From positions 1 to 34,051 of the forward strand of contig JAEXHR010000004.1 in NCBI GenBank assembly GCA_023449855.1: 34,051 nt of DNA. The letters run 5' to 3'. The stretch's first letter is position 1. Each line of letters starts with the position of its first letter. The notes under the pieces are model-generated. The model was not told the origin of the DNA. It searched no databases and saw only the letters and a list, made by a program, of their open reading frames with translations. Of the stretch, positions 26,049 through 33,928 are shown piece by piece. Source of the stretch: Pseudomonadota bacterium (GTDB lineage Bacteria > Pseudomonadota > Alphaproteobacteria > Rhizobiales > Xanthobacteraceae). Position numbers and translations under genes: made by a program.

Positions 26049-26866
26049 TGGCCTTCGCGCTCGGGCCACGAGCACAGGCGGCGGGCACCAGGCTCGCCGT
26101 CTTCGACAGCACCGGTTCCACTAACGACGATGCAAAAGATCGTGCCCGCGCCGGTGAGCGCGGGCCGATGTGGTTTGTGACCACCGAACAGACCGCGGGA
26201 CGGGGCAGGCGGCAACGTCCATGGATCGCCCCACGCGGCAATCTCGCCAATAGCGTTCTCGAAGTGGTCGATGTCGCGCCGGCGCAGGCTGCGACACTCG
26301 GCTTTGCGGCGGGACTTGCGGTCGAGGCGGCGCTGCAACGCGTCAGCATGGAAGCGCGGCTCCGTTTCCCTGGATCGGACGCCATGAACTTTCGGCTCAA
26401 GTGGCCAAATGACGTCCTTGCGGGAAAGAGCAAGATCTGCGGGATCGGGCTGGAAGCAGAGCCGGTGCCGGCAGGCGGTCTCGCCGTCGTGGTCGGGATC
26501 GGCATCAATGTCGTGGCATCTCCCAAGGACACGCCATATCCGGCCACCTCGCTGAGGGAACTCGGCATCGATGTCGACGCTGAGGGCCTGTTCACGGCGC
26601 TGTCGGATAGCTGGGCAGACTACCGCGCCCTCTGGGACAATGGCCGCGGTTTCGGCGCTATCCGGACCGCCTGGCTGGAGCGCGCCGCCGGGCTCGGCGA
26701 GCCCGTTTCGGTGCAGACAGGAAACTCCACCATTTCAGGAATCTTCGATACGATTGACGACGCCGGTTGTCTGATCGTCGCGACTGCAGATGGCCGGCGC
26801 GTGCCGATCTCGGCGGGCGACGTTCACTTCGGCTCCGCGGCGTCGGCAAGGACAGCAACAGAATGA
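26048..26866 (+). CDS. birA: Biotin-[acetyl-CoA-carboxylase] ligase
   Basis: This 272-residue enzyme would activate biotin with ATP and attach it to carboxylase carrier proteins. Family motifs are STGSTNDDAKD (about residues 21-31), the biotinyl-AMP loop GRGRRQRPW (51-59), and LKWPNDVLAGKSKICGIGLE (117-136) with the catalytic Lys. A C-terminal SH3-like domain follows (about 220-265). There is no N-terminal helix-turn-helix, so it is a monofunctional ligase, not a biotin repressor. The GTG start overlaps the nuoN stop, and its own stop overlaps rnj by ATGA. Being downstream of nuoN ties its expression to complex I. Confidence 0.95.
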   Translation: MAFALGPRAQAAGTRLAVFDSTGSTNDDAKDRARAGERGPMWFVTTEQTAGRGRRQRPWIAPRGNLANSVLEVVDVAPAQAATLGFAAGLAVEAALQRVSMEARLRFPGSDAMNFRLKWPNDVLAGKSKICGIGLEAEPVPAGGLAVVVGIGINVVASPKDTPYPATSLRELGIDVDAEGLFTALSDSWADYRALWDNGRGFGAIRTAWLERAAGLGEPVSVQTGNSTISGIFDTIDDAGCLIVATADGRRVPISAGDVHFGSAASARTATE

Positions 26867-28539
26867 CACGACCCGACGAACTCACATTTTCTCCGCTGGG
26901 CGGTGTCGGCCAGATCGGCATGAACCTGTCGATCTATGGTCTCGGCAACCGCCATCAGCGGAGCTGGCTGGCGATTGATCTCGGTGTCTATTTCGGCGAC
27001 GAGGAGCATCTGCCGGGCATCGATCTCGTGATGCCGGACATCACGTTTCTGGAAAAGCAGAAGAAGAACCTCATGGGCCTCGTGCTGACGCACGCCCATG
27101 AAGACCACTTCGGTGCTATCATCGATCTGTGGCCGAAGCTGCAATGCCCGATCTATGCGACCAAGTTTTCCGCGTCGCTGTTCGAGGCGAAATGCGCCGC
27201 CGAGCGCGGCTCGCCGCAGATTCCGGTGACGGTCGTCGAATCCGGCGCCCGCATCAATATCGGCCCGTTCGACGTCGAGTTCATCCCGGTCGCGCATTCG
27301 ATTCCGGAATCCCACGCCATCGCGCTGCATACGCCAGTCGGCACGGTGCTGCATACCGGAGACTGGAAGATCGATCCGACGCCGATCATCGGCAAGCCCA
27401 CCGACGAGAAGCGCCTGCGCGAACTCGGCGATCAGGGCGTGCTCGCGATTGTCGGAGACTCGACCAATGCCGTGCGCGACGGCCGTTCGCCGTCCGAAAT
27501 GGAAGTCGCCGCGACGCTGACCAAGCTCGTGATGGCCGCCAAGGGCCGCGTCGCCGTCACGACCTTCGCGTCGAACGTCGCCCGCGTCCGCGCCGTAGCC
27601 GAAGCGGCGCAGGCTTCCGGCCGCGAGGTCGTGCTGGTTGGCCGCGCCATGGAGCGGGTGGTGCAGGTGGCGCGCGAATGCGGCTATCTCGACGGCCTGC
27701 CGGCTTTCCGGAGCGCCGACTATTATGGCCATTTCCCGCCGGACAAGGTGCTGGCGCTGTGCACCGGCAGCCAGGGCGAGAGCCGTGCCGCGCTGGCGCG
27801 CATCGCCAATGACGACCACCCGCAGGTGACGCTCAACAAGGGCGACACCGTGATCTTCTCCTCGCGTACCATTCCCGGCAACGAGAAGGCCGTCGGCACC
27901 ATCGTCAACGGTCTGGTGACGCAAGGCATCGAGGTCATCACCGACCGCGACGCGCTGGTGCATGTCTCCGGCCATCCGCGCCGCGACGAACTGCGCGACA
28001 TGATCTCCTGGGTGCGCCCGGAGCTGCTGATCCCCGTGCATGGCGAAGCGCTGCATCTGTCCGAGCACGCCAAGCTCGCGCGTGCCTGCGGCGTGCCGAA
28101 GGTGATGATCGTCAAGACCGGCGATCTCGTGAAGCTTGGTCCGGGCGACTCCGCCGTGATCGACCAGTTGCCCTCCGGCCGCATTTTCAAGGACGGCATG
28201 ATCCTGGAAAGCGAGAAGTCGCGGGCCGTGACGGAGCGCCGTCGCCTCGGCTTCGCCGGCTGCGCGATGGTCGCGCTGGCGATCAACAGCAAGGGGGATC
28301 TGCTCGATGATCCCGCCGTGGATCTGATCGGCATTCCCGAGAAGAACAGCGCTGGCCTGCTGCTCGACGACATCGTCTACGATGTCGTGGTCGATGTGGT
28401 GGAGAACCTGCCCAAGGCCCGCAAGCGCGATCCTGACGCCATGGCGGAATCGGTGCGACGCGCGGTCCGCTCCACGCTGGCGGACCAGTGGGGTAAGAAG
28501 ACCATCTGCTATGTGCAGGTCCTGGTGGTCGAGCAATAA
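26863..28539 (+). CDS. rnj: Ribonuclease J
   Basis: This 558-residue metallo-beta-lactamase/beta-CASP RNase processes and degrades RNA by endonucleolytic cleavage and 5'-to-3' exonuclease action. The zinc motif LTHAHEDHFGAI includes His77, His79, Asp81 and His82; further metal-site parts are VAHSIPESHA and LHTGDWKID. The beta-CASP region has GDSTNAVRDGRSPSE, ALCTGSQGESRAAL and HVSGHPRRDELRDMI. The C-terminal domain is present. The ATG start is set by the 4-base overlap with birA; longer in-frame starts lie within birA. In alphaproteobacteria this enzyme acts in rRNA 5'-end maturation and mRNA turnover alongside RNase E. Confidence 0.95.
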   Translation: MTRPDELTFSPLGGVGQIGMNLSIYGLGNRHQRSWLAIDLGVYFGDEEHLPGIDLVMPDITFLEKQKKNLMGLVLTHAHEDHFGAIIDLWPKLQCPIYATKFSASLFEAKCAAERGSPQIPVTVVESGARINIGPFDVEFIPVAHSIPESHAIALHTPVGTVLHTGDWKIDPTPIIGKPTDEKRLRELGDQGVLAIVGDSTNAVRDGRSPSEMEVAATLTKLVMAAKGRVAVTTFASNVARVRAVAEAAQASGREVVLVGRAMERVVQVARECGYLDGLPAFRSADYYGHFPPDKVLALCTGSQGESRAALARIANDDHPQVTLNKGDTVIFSSRTIPGNEKAVGTIVNGLVTQGIEVITDRDALVHVSGHPRRDELRDMISWVRPELLIPVHGEALHLSEHAKLARACGVPKVMIVKTGDLVKLGPGDSAVIDQLPSGRIFKDGMILESEKSRAVTERRRLGFAGCAMVALAINSKGDLLDDPAVDLIGIPEKNSAGLLLDDIVYDVVVDVVENLPKARKRDPDAMAESVRRAVRSTLADQWGKKTICYVQVLVVEQ

Positions 28540-28570
28540 AAAACGCAAGAACAAAAACGGAGGAAACATC

Positions 28571-28975
28571 ATGCTGGGCAGGCTCAATCACGTGGCGATC
28601 GCCGTTGCAGATGCGGCCAAGGCCGCAAAGATCTACGGCGCCGCCTTCGGTGCCGAGATCTCAGACCGCGTGCCGCTTCCCGAGCACGGCGTCTACACCG
28701 TGTTCGCGACGCTGCCGAATACCAAGATCGAATTCATCGAGCCGCTCGGCGATAACTCGCCGATCGCAAAATTCGTCGAGCGCAATCCCGATGGCGCCAT
28801 CCATCATCTCTGCTACGAAGTGCCCGATATCATCGCGGCGCGCGACCAGTTGATCAGCGAGGGAGCCCGCGTGCTCGGCGATGGCGAGCCGAAGATCGGC
28901 GCCCATAACAAGCCGGTGCTGTTCCTGCATCCGAAGGATTTCTCCGGCGCGCTGGTCGAGATCGAACAGTCCTGA
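28571..28975 (+). CDS. mce: Methylmalonyl-CoA epimerase
   Basis: This 134-residue VOC-fold enzyme interconverts the D and L forms of methylmalonyl-CoA in propionyl-CoA breakdown. Metal ligands fit the family: His7 in LNHVAIAV, a central His in AIHHLCYEV (about residues 77-85), and a C-terminal Glu in GALVEIEQS. Also typical are KIEFIEPLGDNSPIAKFVER and VLFLHPKDFSG. GGAGG lies 8 bases before the ATG. It sits 31 bases after rnj and 7 bases before the DUF1467 gene. No mutase gene is in the window. Confidence 0.94.
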   Translation: MLGRLNHVAIAVADAAKAAKIYGAAFGAEISDRVPLPEHGVYTVFATLPNTKIEFIEPLGDNSPIAKFVERNPDGAIHHLCYEVPDIIAARDQLISEGARVLGDGEPKIGAHNKPVLFLHPKDFSGALVEIEQS

Positions 28976-28982
28976 GGGCGCG

Positions 28983-29258
28983 ATGGCCTATACGATCTCC
29001 ACATCGCTCGCGATCTATTTCGTGATCTGGTGGGTCACGCTGTTTCTCACATTGCCCTTCGGCGTGCGCAGCCAGCAAGAAGCGGGCGAGGGTGTCGAGG
29101 GCACCGATCCCGGCGCGCCTGTCATGGCGCGCATGGGGCGCAAGCTGATCTGGACGACCGTGCTGTCCGCGGTGTTTTTCGCTGCCGGCATGGCCGCGCA
29201 CAATGCCGGCTGGCTCAGCGTCGAGCGTTTGTCGAAGCTGATGGGCATTCCGCTATGA
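28983..29258 (+). CDS. DUF1467-family small membrane protein
   Basis: This 91-residue protein has two membrane helices: TSLAIYFVIWWVTLFLTLPF (about residues 6-25) and LIWTTVLSAVFFAAGMAAH (about 55-73), separated by a loop that begins GVRSQQEAGEGVEGTDPGAP. The helix ending in WWVTLFLTLPFGVRSQ is the recognisable DUF1467 signature, a family of alphaproteobacterial proteins of unknown function usually found beside mce. The start 7 bases after mce suggests one transcript. Confidence 0.9.
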   Translation: MAYTISTSLAIYFVIWWVTLFLTLPFGVRSQQEAGEGVEGTDPGAPVMARMGRKLIWTTVLSAVFFAAGMAAHNAGWLSVERLSKLMGIPL

Positions 29259-29295
29259 TCATGGCGCGCTTCCGGGCGACATGGAGGGCAATCGC

Positions 29296-29688
29296 ATGAA
29301 GCGCTTCCTGCTGTTTCTTCTGCTCGGACCGGCCGTCGGTTTCGCGACATTCGAGGTCCGCGAGCTGCTGAGCGGAAGGGTCATCGGCGGCTTTCCCGGC
29401 TTCATCATGGGATTGCCTTTCGCCTACTGGTTCGGTCTCATTCCTTCGCTGGTCATGTGGGGCGAGGACTGGTTCCTCGAGGACAAGATGGGCCTGTGGC
29501 CGAAGGTGCTGACCTCGGCCATCACCGGCTACATCGTCAGCATCGCCATGTTGCTGATCTGGACATCGGTGCAAATCCCGCTGCCGCAGATACTGACCTT
29601 CGGCATCGTTGGCGCATCGCAGGGCCTCGTCTGTTCGTGGCTTTCCGGCATCAAGCCGAAGCGCGATGTGGCGGCGCAGGGCGGATAA
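29296..29688 (+). CDS. Four-helix hypothetical membrane protein ending in a repeat element
   Basis: This 130-residue protein has about four hydrophobic segments: residues 3-20 (FLLFLLLGPAVGFATF), 31-55 (GFPGFIMGLPFAYWFGLIPS), 71-90 (TSAITGYIVSIAMLLIW region) and 97-115. I chose ATG 29296 because GGAGGG lies 7 bases upstream; ATG 29281 would add five residues and has no such site. The final codons and the TAA stop (29686-29688) lie inside a dispersed palindromic repeat that begins about 29678, so the natural C-terminus may have been changed by insertion of that element. The function is unknown, and the family is not one I can name with confidence. Confidence 0.72.
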   Translation: MKRFLLFLLLGPAVGFATFEVRELLSGRVIGGFPGFIMGLPFAYWFGLIPSLVMWGEDWFLEDKMGLWPKVLTSAITGYIVSIAMLLIWTSVQIPLPQILTFGIVGASQGLVCSWLSGIKPKRDVAAQGG

Positions 29689-29764
29689 GCCGAAGGCGTC
29701 ATCCGCCGGCCGAGTGCGTTTGGCAAGAATGGCGGATGACGCCTTGGGCTCATCCGCCCTACGG
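29678..29764. repeat. Dispersed palindromic repeat, copy 1
   Basis: Two 29-base arms (29679-29707 and 29731-29759) are inverted copies with 2 mismatches, starting GGGCGGATAAGCCGAAGGCG on the left. The 23-base centre is unique. The same family occurs at 33729-33818. Such GGCGGAT-type palindromes are, from general knowledge, widespread between genes in Bradyrhizobium-like genomes. This one supplies the stop codon of the preceding gene and could form a terminator-like hairpin. Confidence 0.9.
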
Positions 29765-29858
29765 CATTCATGTGCAGCAATTGGCCGCGCGTTGTTGGCT
29801 TGCATCAATGACGGCGAAAGGCGAAAGAGGGCACGTTCATCGTGCGGGCCTGATGCTC

Positions 29859-29888
29859 AAAAAAAGAGCAGGGCACTTGGCCCTGCTC
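29859..29888 (-). terminator. Intrinsic terminator for a leftward transcript
   Basis: GAGCAGGGC and GCCCTGCTC form a perfect 9-bp stem with a 5-base loop (29866-29888). Read on the minus strand it is followed at once by seven T (29859-29865), a textbook Rho-independent terminator. No established minus-strand gene lies to its right, so it marks an unannotated transcript from about 30.1 kb. Confidence 0.8.
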
Positions 29889-29927
29889 GGAAAATTGTGT
29901 CGACCCTATATACCCGATCGTTGGATT

Positions 29928-30092
29928 TTATCCTTTGATTGGCGGGTTGACGCTGCTTATGCGCGTCAGGGTTCCTCCCGAGACTTGGACCGTTGGCATT
30001 TTGACCGTTCCAGACGCCACCTTGCGGACTTGTCTGAGTTTCGAGTCGTAGCTGAACTTTTTGTGTTTGTCATCAATTTCGGCATAGTCTGT
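29928..30092 (-). pseudogene. Possible small gene or gene remnant ahead of the leftward terminator
   Basis: A minus-strand frame of 54 codons runs from just after a stop (30093-30095) to TAA at 29928-29930, 40 bases before the terminator hairpin. The predicted residues look protein-like, for example DDKHKKFSYDSKLRQVRKVA and the C-terminal GGTLTRISSVNPPIKG. No ATG opens the frame; the only internal starts are a GTG at codon 25 and an ATG at codon 32 (29999), neither with a good Shine-Dalgarno. An ATG in another frame just upstream (MHASILN...) could have been joined before a frameshift. It may be a decayed gene, a short peptide gene, or part of a small RNA. Confidence 0.3.
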
Positions 30093-30313
30093 TCAAAATT
30101 GAGGCATGCATAGAATTCGATGGCCGCACAGCGACTTAAGGCTGTGTTGACGTCGCTATTTCAAATTTTGAAACGCGTAGGTTGCGTAGCCGGCAACTGA
30201 TCGTGACCACCGGGCGTAATGACGCCTCGATCGAGCCGCCGCCCTTGTGTTTTGCGCGGCGATCCGGTTTCACTCGGGCCTTCCGATTTCCCTCCGACTC
30301 ACCGGGCTTCACG

Positions 30314-31633
30314 ATGCGGCTGTCGCGCTATTTTCTTCCCATCCTCAAGGAAACGCCGAAGGAAGCGGAGATCGTCTCGCATCGCCTGATGCTGCGCGCC
30401 GGCATGATCCGCCAGGAAGCCGCCGGCATCTATGCCTGGCTGCCGCTCGGCTTGCGCGTGCTCAAGAAGATCCAGGCCATCGTGACCGAGGAGCAGAACC
30501 GCGCCGGCGCCATCGAGCTGCTGATGCCGACCCTGCAGCTTGCCGATCTCTGGCGCGAGAGCGGCCGCTACGACGCCTATGGTCCGGAGATGCTGCGCAT
30601 CACCGATCGCCACAAGCGAGAACTCCTCTATGGGCCGACCAATGAGGAAATGATCACCGAGATCTTCCGCGGCTATGTGAAGTCCTACAAGAGCCTGCCG
30701 CTCAATCTCTATCACATCCAGTGGAAGTTCCGCGACGAGCAGCGCCCGCGCTTCGGCGTGATGCGCGGCCGCGAATTCCTGATGAAGGACGGCTATTCCT
30801 TCGACATCGACGAAGCCGCGGCCAAGCACTCCTACAATCAGATGTTCGTCGCTTATCTGCGCACTTTCGCCCGCATGGGCCTGAAGGCGATCCCGATGCG
30901 CGCCGAGACCGGCCCGATCGGCGGCGATCACAGCCATGAATTCATCGTGCTCGCCGAGACCGGCGAGTCCGGCGTGTTCTGCGACAAGAACGTGCTCGAT
31001 CTGCCGATTCCATCAGTCGATGTCGATTACTCCGGCGATCTCACACCCATCATCGATCAGTGGACCTCGATCTATGCCGCGACGGAAGACGTGCATGACG
31101 CCGCGCGCTTCGAAAGCGAAGTGCCGCCCGAGCGCCGCCTGAACACCCGCGGCATTGAAGTCGGCCAGATCTTCTATTTTGGCACCAAATATTCCGACGC
31201 CATGAAGGCGACCGTTGCCGGTCCCGATGGCGCCGAAGTGCCGATCCATGGCGGCTCCTATGGCGTCGGCGTGTCGCGTCTGCTCGGCGCCATCATCGAG
31301 GCCAGCCATGACGACAACGGCATCATCTGGCCCGAGGAAGTCGCGCCGTTCCGCGCCGCCATCCTCAATCTCAAGCAGGGCTCGGCCGATACGGACGGCG
31401 CCTGCGAGGCGCTCTACAAGGAGCTCACCTCCAAGGGCGTCGACGTGCTCTATGACGACACCGACCAGCGCGCCGGCGGCAAGTTCGCCACCGCCGACCT
31501 GATCGGCGTGCCCTGGCAGATCCTCGTCGGTCCGAAGGGGCTTGCGGAAGGCAAGGTCGAGCTTAAGAAGCGCAGCGATGGTTCGCGTGAGAACATCTCG
31601 CCGGCTGAGGTCGTCGCAAAGCTGACGTCCTGA
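30314..31633 (+). CDS. proS: Prolyl-tRNA synthetase
   Basis: This 439-residue class II synthetase charges tRNA-Pro. Motif 1 lies around LPLGLRVLKKIQAIVTEEQN, motif 2 is FRDEQRPRFGVMRGREFLMK (about residues 140-159), and motif 3 is GGSYGVGVSRLLGAIIE (about 312-328). The C-terminal anticodon-binding domain follows (NLKQGSADTDGACEALYKEL onward). The protein is the short alphaproteobacterial type, lacking the editing insertion found in the 570-residue enterobacterial enzyme. The start at 30314 gives the usual MRLSRYFLPILKETPKEAE; the frame is open farther upstream to 30182 but without family-like sequence. Confidence 0.96.
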   Translation: MRLSRYFLPILKETPKEAEIVSHRLMLRAGMIRQEAAGIYAWLPLGLRVLKKIQAIVTEEQNRAGAIELLMPTLQLADLWRESGRYDAYGPEMLRITDRHKRELLYGPTNEEMITEIFRGYVKSYKSLPLNLYHIQWKFRDEQRPRFGVMRGREFLMKDGYSFDIDEAAAKHSYNQMFVAYLRTFARMGLKAIPMRAETGPIGGDHSHEFIVLAETGESGVFCDKNVLDLPIPSVDVDYSGDLTPIIDQWTSIYAATEDVHDAARFESEVPPERRLNTRGIEVGQIFYFGTKYSDAMKATVAGPDGAEVPIHGGSYGVGVSRLLGAIIEASHDDNGIIWPEEVAPFRAAILNLKQGSADTDGACEALYKELTSKGVDVLYDDTDQRAGGKFATADLIGVPWQILVGPKGLAEGKVELKKRSDGSRENISPAEVVAKLTS

Positions 31634-31721
31634 CGACTTATCCACTGCATGGTCGCCGCGTCGTCTGTGAAGCGGCTAGAATAAGCCCGATTCGTATGGG
31701 AGTCGGGCGACGGATGATGCC

Positions 31722-32990
31722 ATGAGCGAGCCAGTTCGAACCCCACCTTTTGCCGCCTTCGAATGGCTGCTGTCCGGACGTTATCTCCGTGCACGCCGTA
31801 AGGAAGGATTCATCTCGGTTATCGCCGGCTTCTCCTTTGTCGGCATCATGCTCGGCGTCGCCACGCTGATCATCGTGATGGCCGTCATGAACGGCTTCCG
31901 CAAGGAATTGCTCGACAAGATCCTCGGCCTCAACGGCCACATTCTCGTGCAGCCGCTCGAACGCCCGCTCACCGACTGGAAGGAAGTGGCCGACCGTATC
32001 AACGGGGTCGAGGGCATTCGCCTTGCCGCGCCGGTTGTCGATGGTCAGGCGCTCGGCTCGTCGGCCTTCGGCGCGTCGGGCGTGTTCGTGCGCGGCATAC
32101 GCGCCGCCGACCTCAACAATCTCACCTCCATCGCCAAGAACATCCGCCAGGGCACGCTGGAAGGTTTCGACGAAGGGCAGGGCGTCGCCATCGGCCGCCG
32201 GCTCGCCGACCAGCTCTCGATCCATGCCGGCGACAATATCACGCTGGTGGCGCCGAAAGGCGCGGTGACACCGATGGGCACGACCCCGCGCATCAAACCC
32301 TACAAGGTCGCGGCGGTGTTCGAGATCGGCATGTCCGAATATGACTCGACGTTCGTCTTCATGCCGCTGGCGGAGGCGCAGGCCTATTTCAACCGCAACA
32401 ACGATGTGACCTCGATCGAGGTCTATACCAACAATCCCGACAAGATCGATGTCTATCGCAAGGCGGTGACCGAGGCGGCGGGGCGGCCGGTCTTCCTCGT
32501 CGACTGGCGCCAGCGTAACGCGACCTTCTTCAATGCGCTGCAGGTCGAGCGCAACGTGATGTTCCTGATCCTGACTCTCATTGTTCTGGTGGCGGCGCTC
32601 AACATCGTCTCCGGCCTGATCATGCTGGTGAAGGACAAGGGGGCGGATATCGCCATCCTGCGCACAATGGGCGCCTCTCAGGGCGCGATCATGCGCATCT
32701 TCCTGATCACGGGCGCGGCGATCGGCGTGGTCGGCACGCTGGTCGGTTTCGGCGTCGGCCTGCTGGTCTGCATGAATATCGAGGCGATCCGGCAGTTCAT
32801 CTCCTGGATGACCTCCACCGAACTGTTCTCGCCGGAACTGTATTTCCTGTCCAAATTGCCCGCGGAGATCGATGTCGGCGAAACCAGTGCGGTGGTCATC
32901 ATGGCCCTGACGCTGTCCTTCCTCGCCACGCTCTATCCGTCATGGCGCGCCGCGCGGCTCGATCCGGTCGACGCGCTGCGATACGAGTGA
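31722..32990 (+). CDS. lolC: Lipoprotein-releasing ABC transporter permease (LolC/LolE family)
   Basis: This 422-residue inner-membrane protein extracts lipoproteins for transfer to LolA. It begins with a cytoplasmic part holding the family signature FEWLLSGRYLRARRKEGFIS, then helix 1 (about residues 33-58, VIAGFSFVGIMLGVATLIIV), a large periplasmic domain to about residue 270, and three C-terminal helices (about 275-300, 325-350, 380-405) of the FtsX/MacB permease type. It ends YPSWRAARLDPVDALRYE, the conserved tail. There is a single permease gene beside lolD, so it probably works as a homodimer as in LolF-type systems; another permease elsewhere cannot be excluded. Confidence 0.94.
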   Translation: MSEPVRTPPFAAFEWLLSGRYLRARRKEGFISVIAGFSFVGIMLGVATLIIVMAVMNGFRKELLDKILGLNGHILVQPLERPLTDWKEVADRINGVEGIRLAAPVVDGQALGSSAFGASGVFVRGIRAADLNNLTSIAKNIRQGTLEGFDEGQGVAIGRRLADQLSIHAGDNITLVAPKGAVTPMGTTPRIKPYKVAAVFEIGMSEYDSTFVFMPLAEAQAYFNRNNDVTSIEVYTNNPDKIDVYRKAVTEAAGRPVFLVDWRQRNATFFNALQVERNVMFLILTLIVLVAALNIVSGLIMLVKDKGADIAILRTMGASQGAIMRIFLITGAAIGVVGTLVGFGVGLLVCMNIEAIRQFISWMTSTELFSPELYFLSKLPAEIDVGETSAVVIMALTLSFLATLYPSWRAARLDPVDALRYE

Positions 32991-32999
32991 GTGGCTGAG

Positions 33000-33698
33000 A
33001 TGGCGCAGGGGGATGAAGATACTCCGGTTTTGTATCTGCACGACGTCAAGCGGCAATACACCCAGGGCGAAAGCGTCCTGACCATTCTCGACAATGCCAG
33101 GCTCGGTCTGTGGGCCGGGCAGTCGGTGGCGCTGGTGGCGCCGTCGGGCTCGGGCAAGTCGACGCTGCTGCATATCGCAGGTCTGCTGGAAAGCCCGGAC
33201 GAGGGCGAGGTCTATGTCGGCGGCACCGCCACTTTGGGCCTGTCCGACGCCGAGCGCACGCAGATCCGCCGCACCGATATCGGCTTCGTCTATCAGTCGC
33301 ATCGCCTGCTGCCTGAATTCACGGCGCTGGAGAACGTGATGCTGCCGCAGATGATCCGTGGCCTGAAGCGCAAGGAAACCGTCAGCCGGGCCAAGGAAAT
33401 CCTGGCCTATCTCGGCCTTGGCGAACGTATCACCCATCGCCCCGCCGAACTGTCGGGCGGCGAGCAGCAGCGCGTCGCCATCGCCCGCGCCGTCGCCAAT
33501 GCGCCGCGGGTGCTGCTGGCGGACGAGCCCACCGGCAATCTCGATCCGCACACAGCGGATCACGTCTTCAATGCGCTGATGCAGCTGGTAAAGGCGACGC
33601 GGGTTGCGATGCTGATCGCGACCCACAACATGGAACTCGCCGGCCGCATGGACCGCCGGGTGTCGCTGGAAGACGGCAAGGTCATCGAGCTGCCGTAA
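33000..33698 (+). CDS. lolD: Lipoprotein-releasing ABC transporter ATPase LolD
   Basis: This 232-residue ATPase drives LolC. Walker A is APSGSGKSTLLH (about residues 44-55), the Q-loop is FVYQSHRLLPEFTALENVML, the ABC signature is LSGGEQQRVAIARA (about 147-160), Walker B is VLLADEPTGNLDP, and the switch His is in ATHNMELA. I use ATG 33000. GTG 32991, directly after the lolC stop, would add three residues and cannot be excluded. lolC and lolD are separated by only 9 bases. Confidence 0.96.
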   Translation: MAQGDEDTPVLYLHDVKRQYTQGESVLTILDNARLGLWAGQSVALVAPSGSGKSTLLHIAGLLESPDEGEVYVGGTATLGLSDAERTQIRRTDIGFVYQSHRLLPEFTALENVMLPQMIRGLKRKETVSRAKEILAYLGLGERITHRPAELSGGEQQRVAIARAVANAPRVLLADEPTGNLDPHTADHVFNALMQLVKATRVAMLIATHNMELAGRMDRRVSLEDGKVIELP

Positions 33699-33728
33699 CC
33701 GAAGCGGCGGTCGGATGGGTGGTGATCT

Positions 33729-33818
33729 GTAGGGCGGATGAGCCGAAGGCGTAATCCGCCGCGGAGTCTCCGCCATGAACTCGGCCGGCGGATGACGCTG
33801 CGCTCATCCGCCCTACGG
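33729..33818. repeat. Dispersed palindromic repeat, copy 2
   Basis: The left arm (33729-33760, starting GTAGGGCGGATGAGCCGAAG) and right arm (33787-33816) are imperfect inverted copies around a 26-base centre. It is the same family as 29678-29764. Located 31 bases after lolD, it could end the lol transcript. Together the two copies bracket proS, lolC and lolD. Confidence 0.9.
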
Positions 33819-33844
33819 CTCCAAGGTTTGTTTCCTTTTTGTTC

Positions 33845-33873
33845 TTGACAAAATTCCCATTGCCACCAATATC
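33845..33873 (+). promoter_or_regulatory. Candidate promoter near the right edge
   Basis: A perfect TTGACA (33845-33850) is followed after 17 bases by AATATC (33868-33873), a weak -10 that matches at 3 of 6 bases. It points toward the short frames at 33904 and 33929. Confidence 0.3.
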
Positions 33874-33928
33874 CCACCCGTCTTGTTCGCGAGGGGCGCT
33901 CTCATGAGGCGTCTTTGAGCGGGACAGG

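Larger units (their letters stand above)
29689..30313. other. AT-richer intergenic segment between a palindromic repeat and proS
   Basis: About 625 bases without a confident gene. After the palindromic repeat it contains a minus-strand intrinsic terminator (29859-29888), an open minus-strand frame without a good start (29928-30092), an inverted repeat CACAGC/GCTGTG (30127-30146), and a perfect AT-rich palindrome TTTCAAA-T-TTTGAAA (30159-30173). Base composition between about 29890 and 30180 is clearly less GC-rich than the flanking genes, suggesting foreign or decaying sequence. The proS promoter must lie toward its right end. Confidence 0.6.

Noticed and set aside
29457..30113. 218-codon plus-strand frame across the repeat and AT-rich segment
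   Set aside because: It starts inside the membrane-protein gene in another frame and crosses the palindromic repeat. No coding character or ribosome-binding site was seen.
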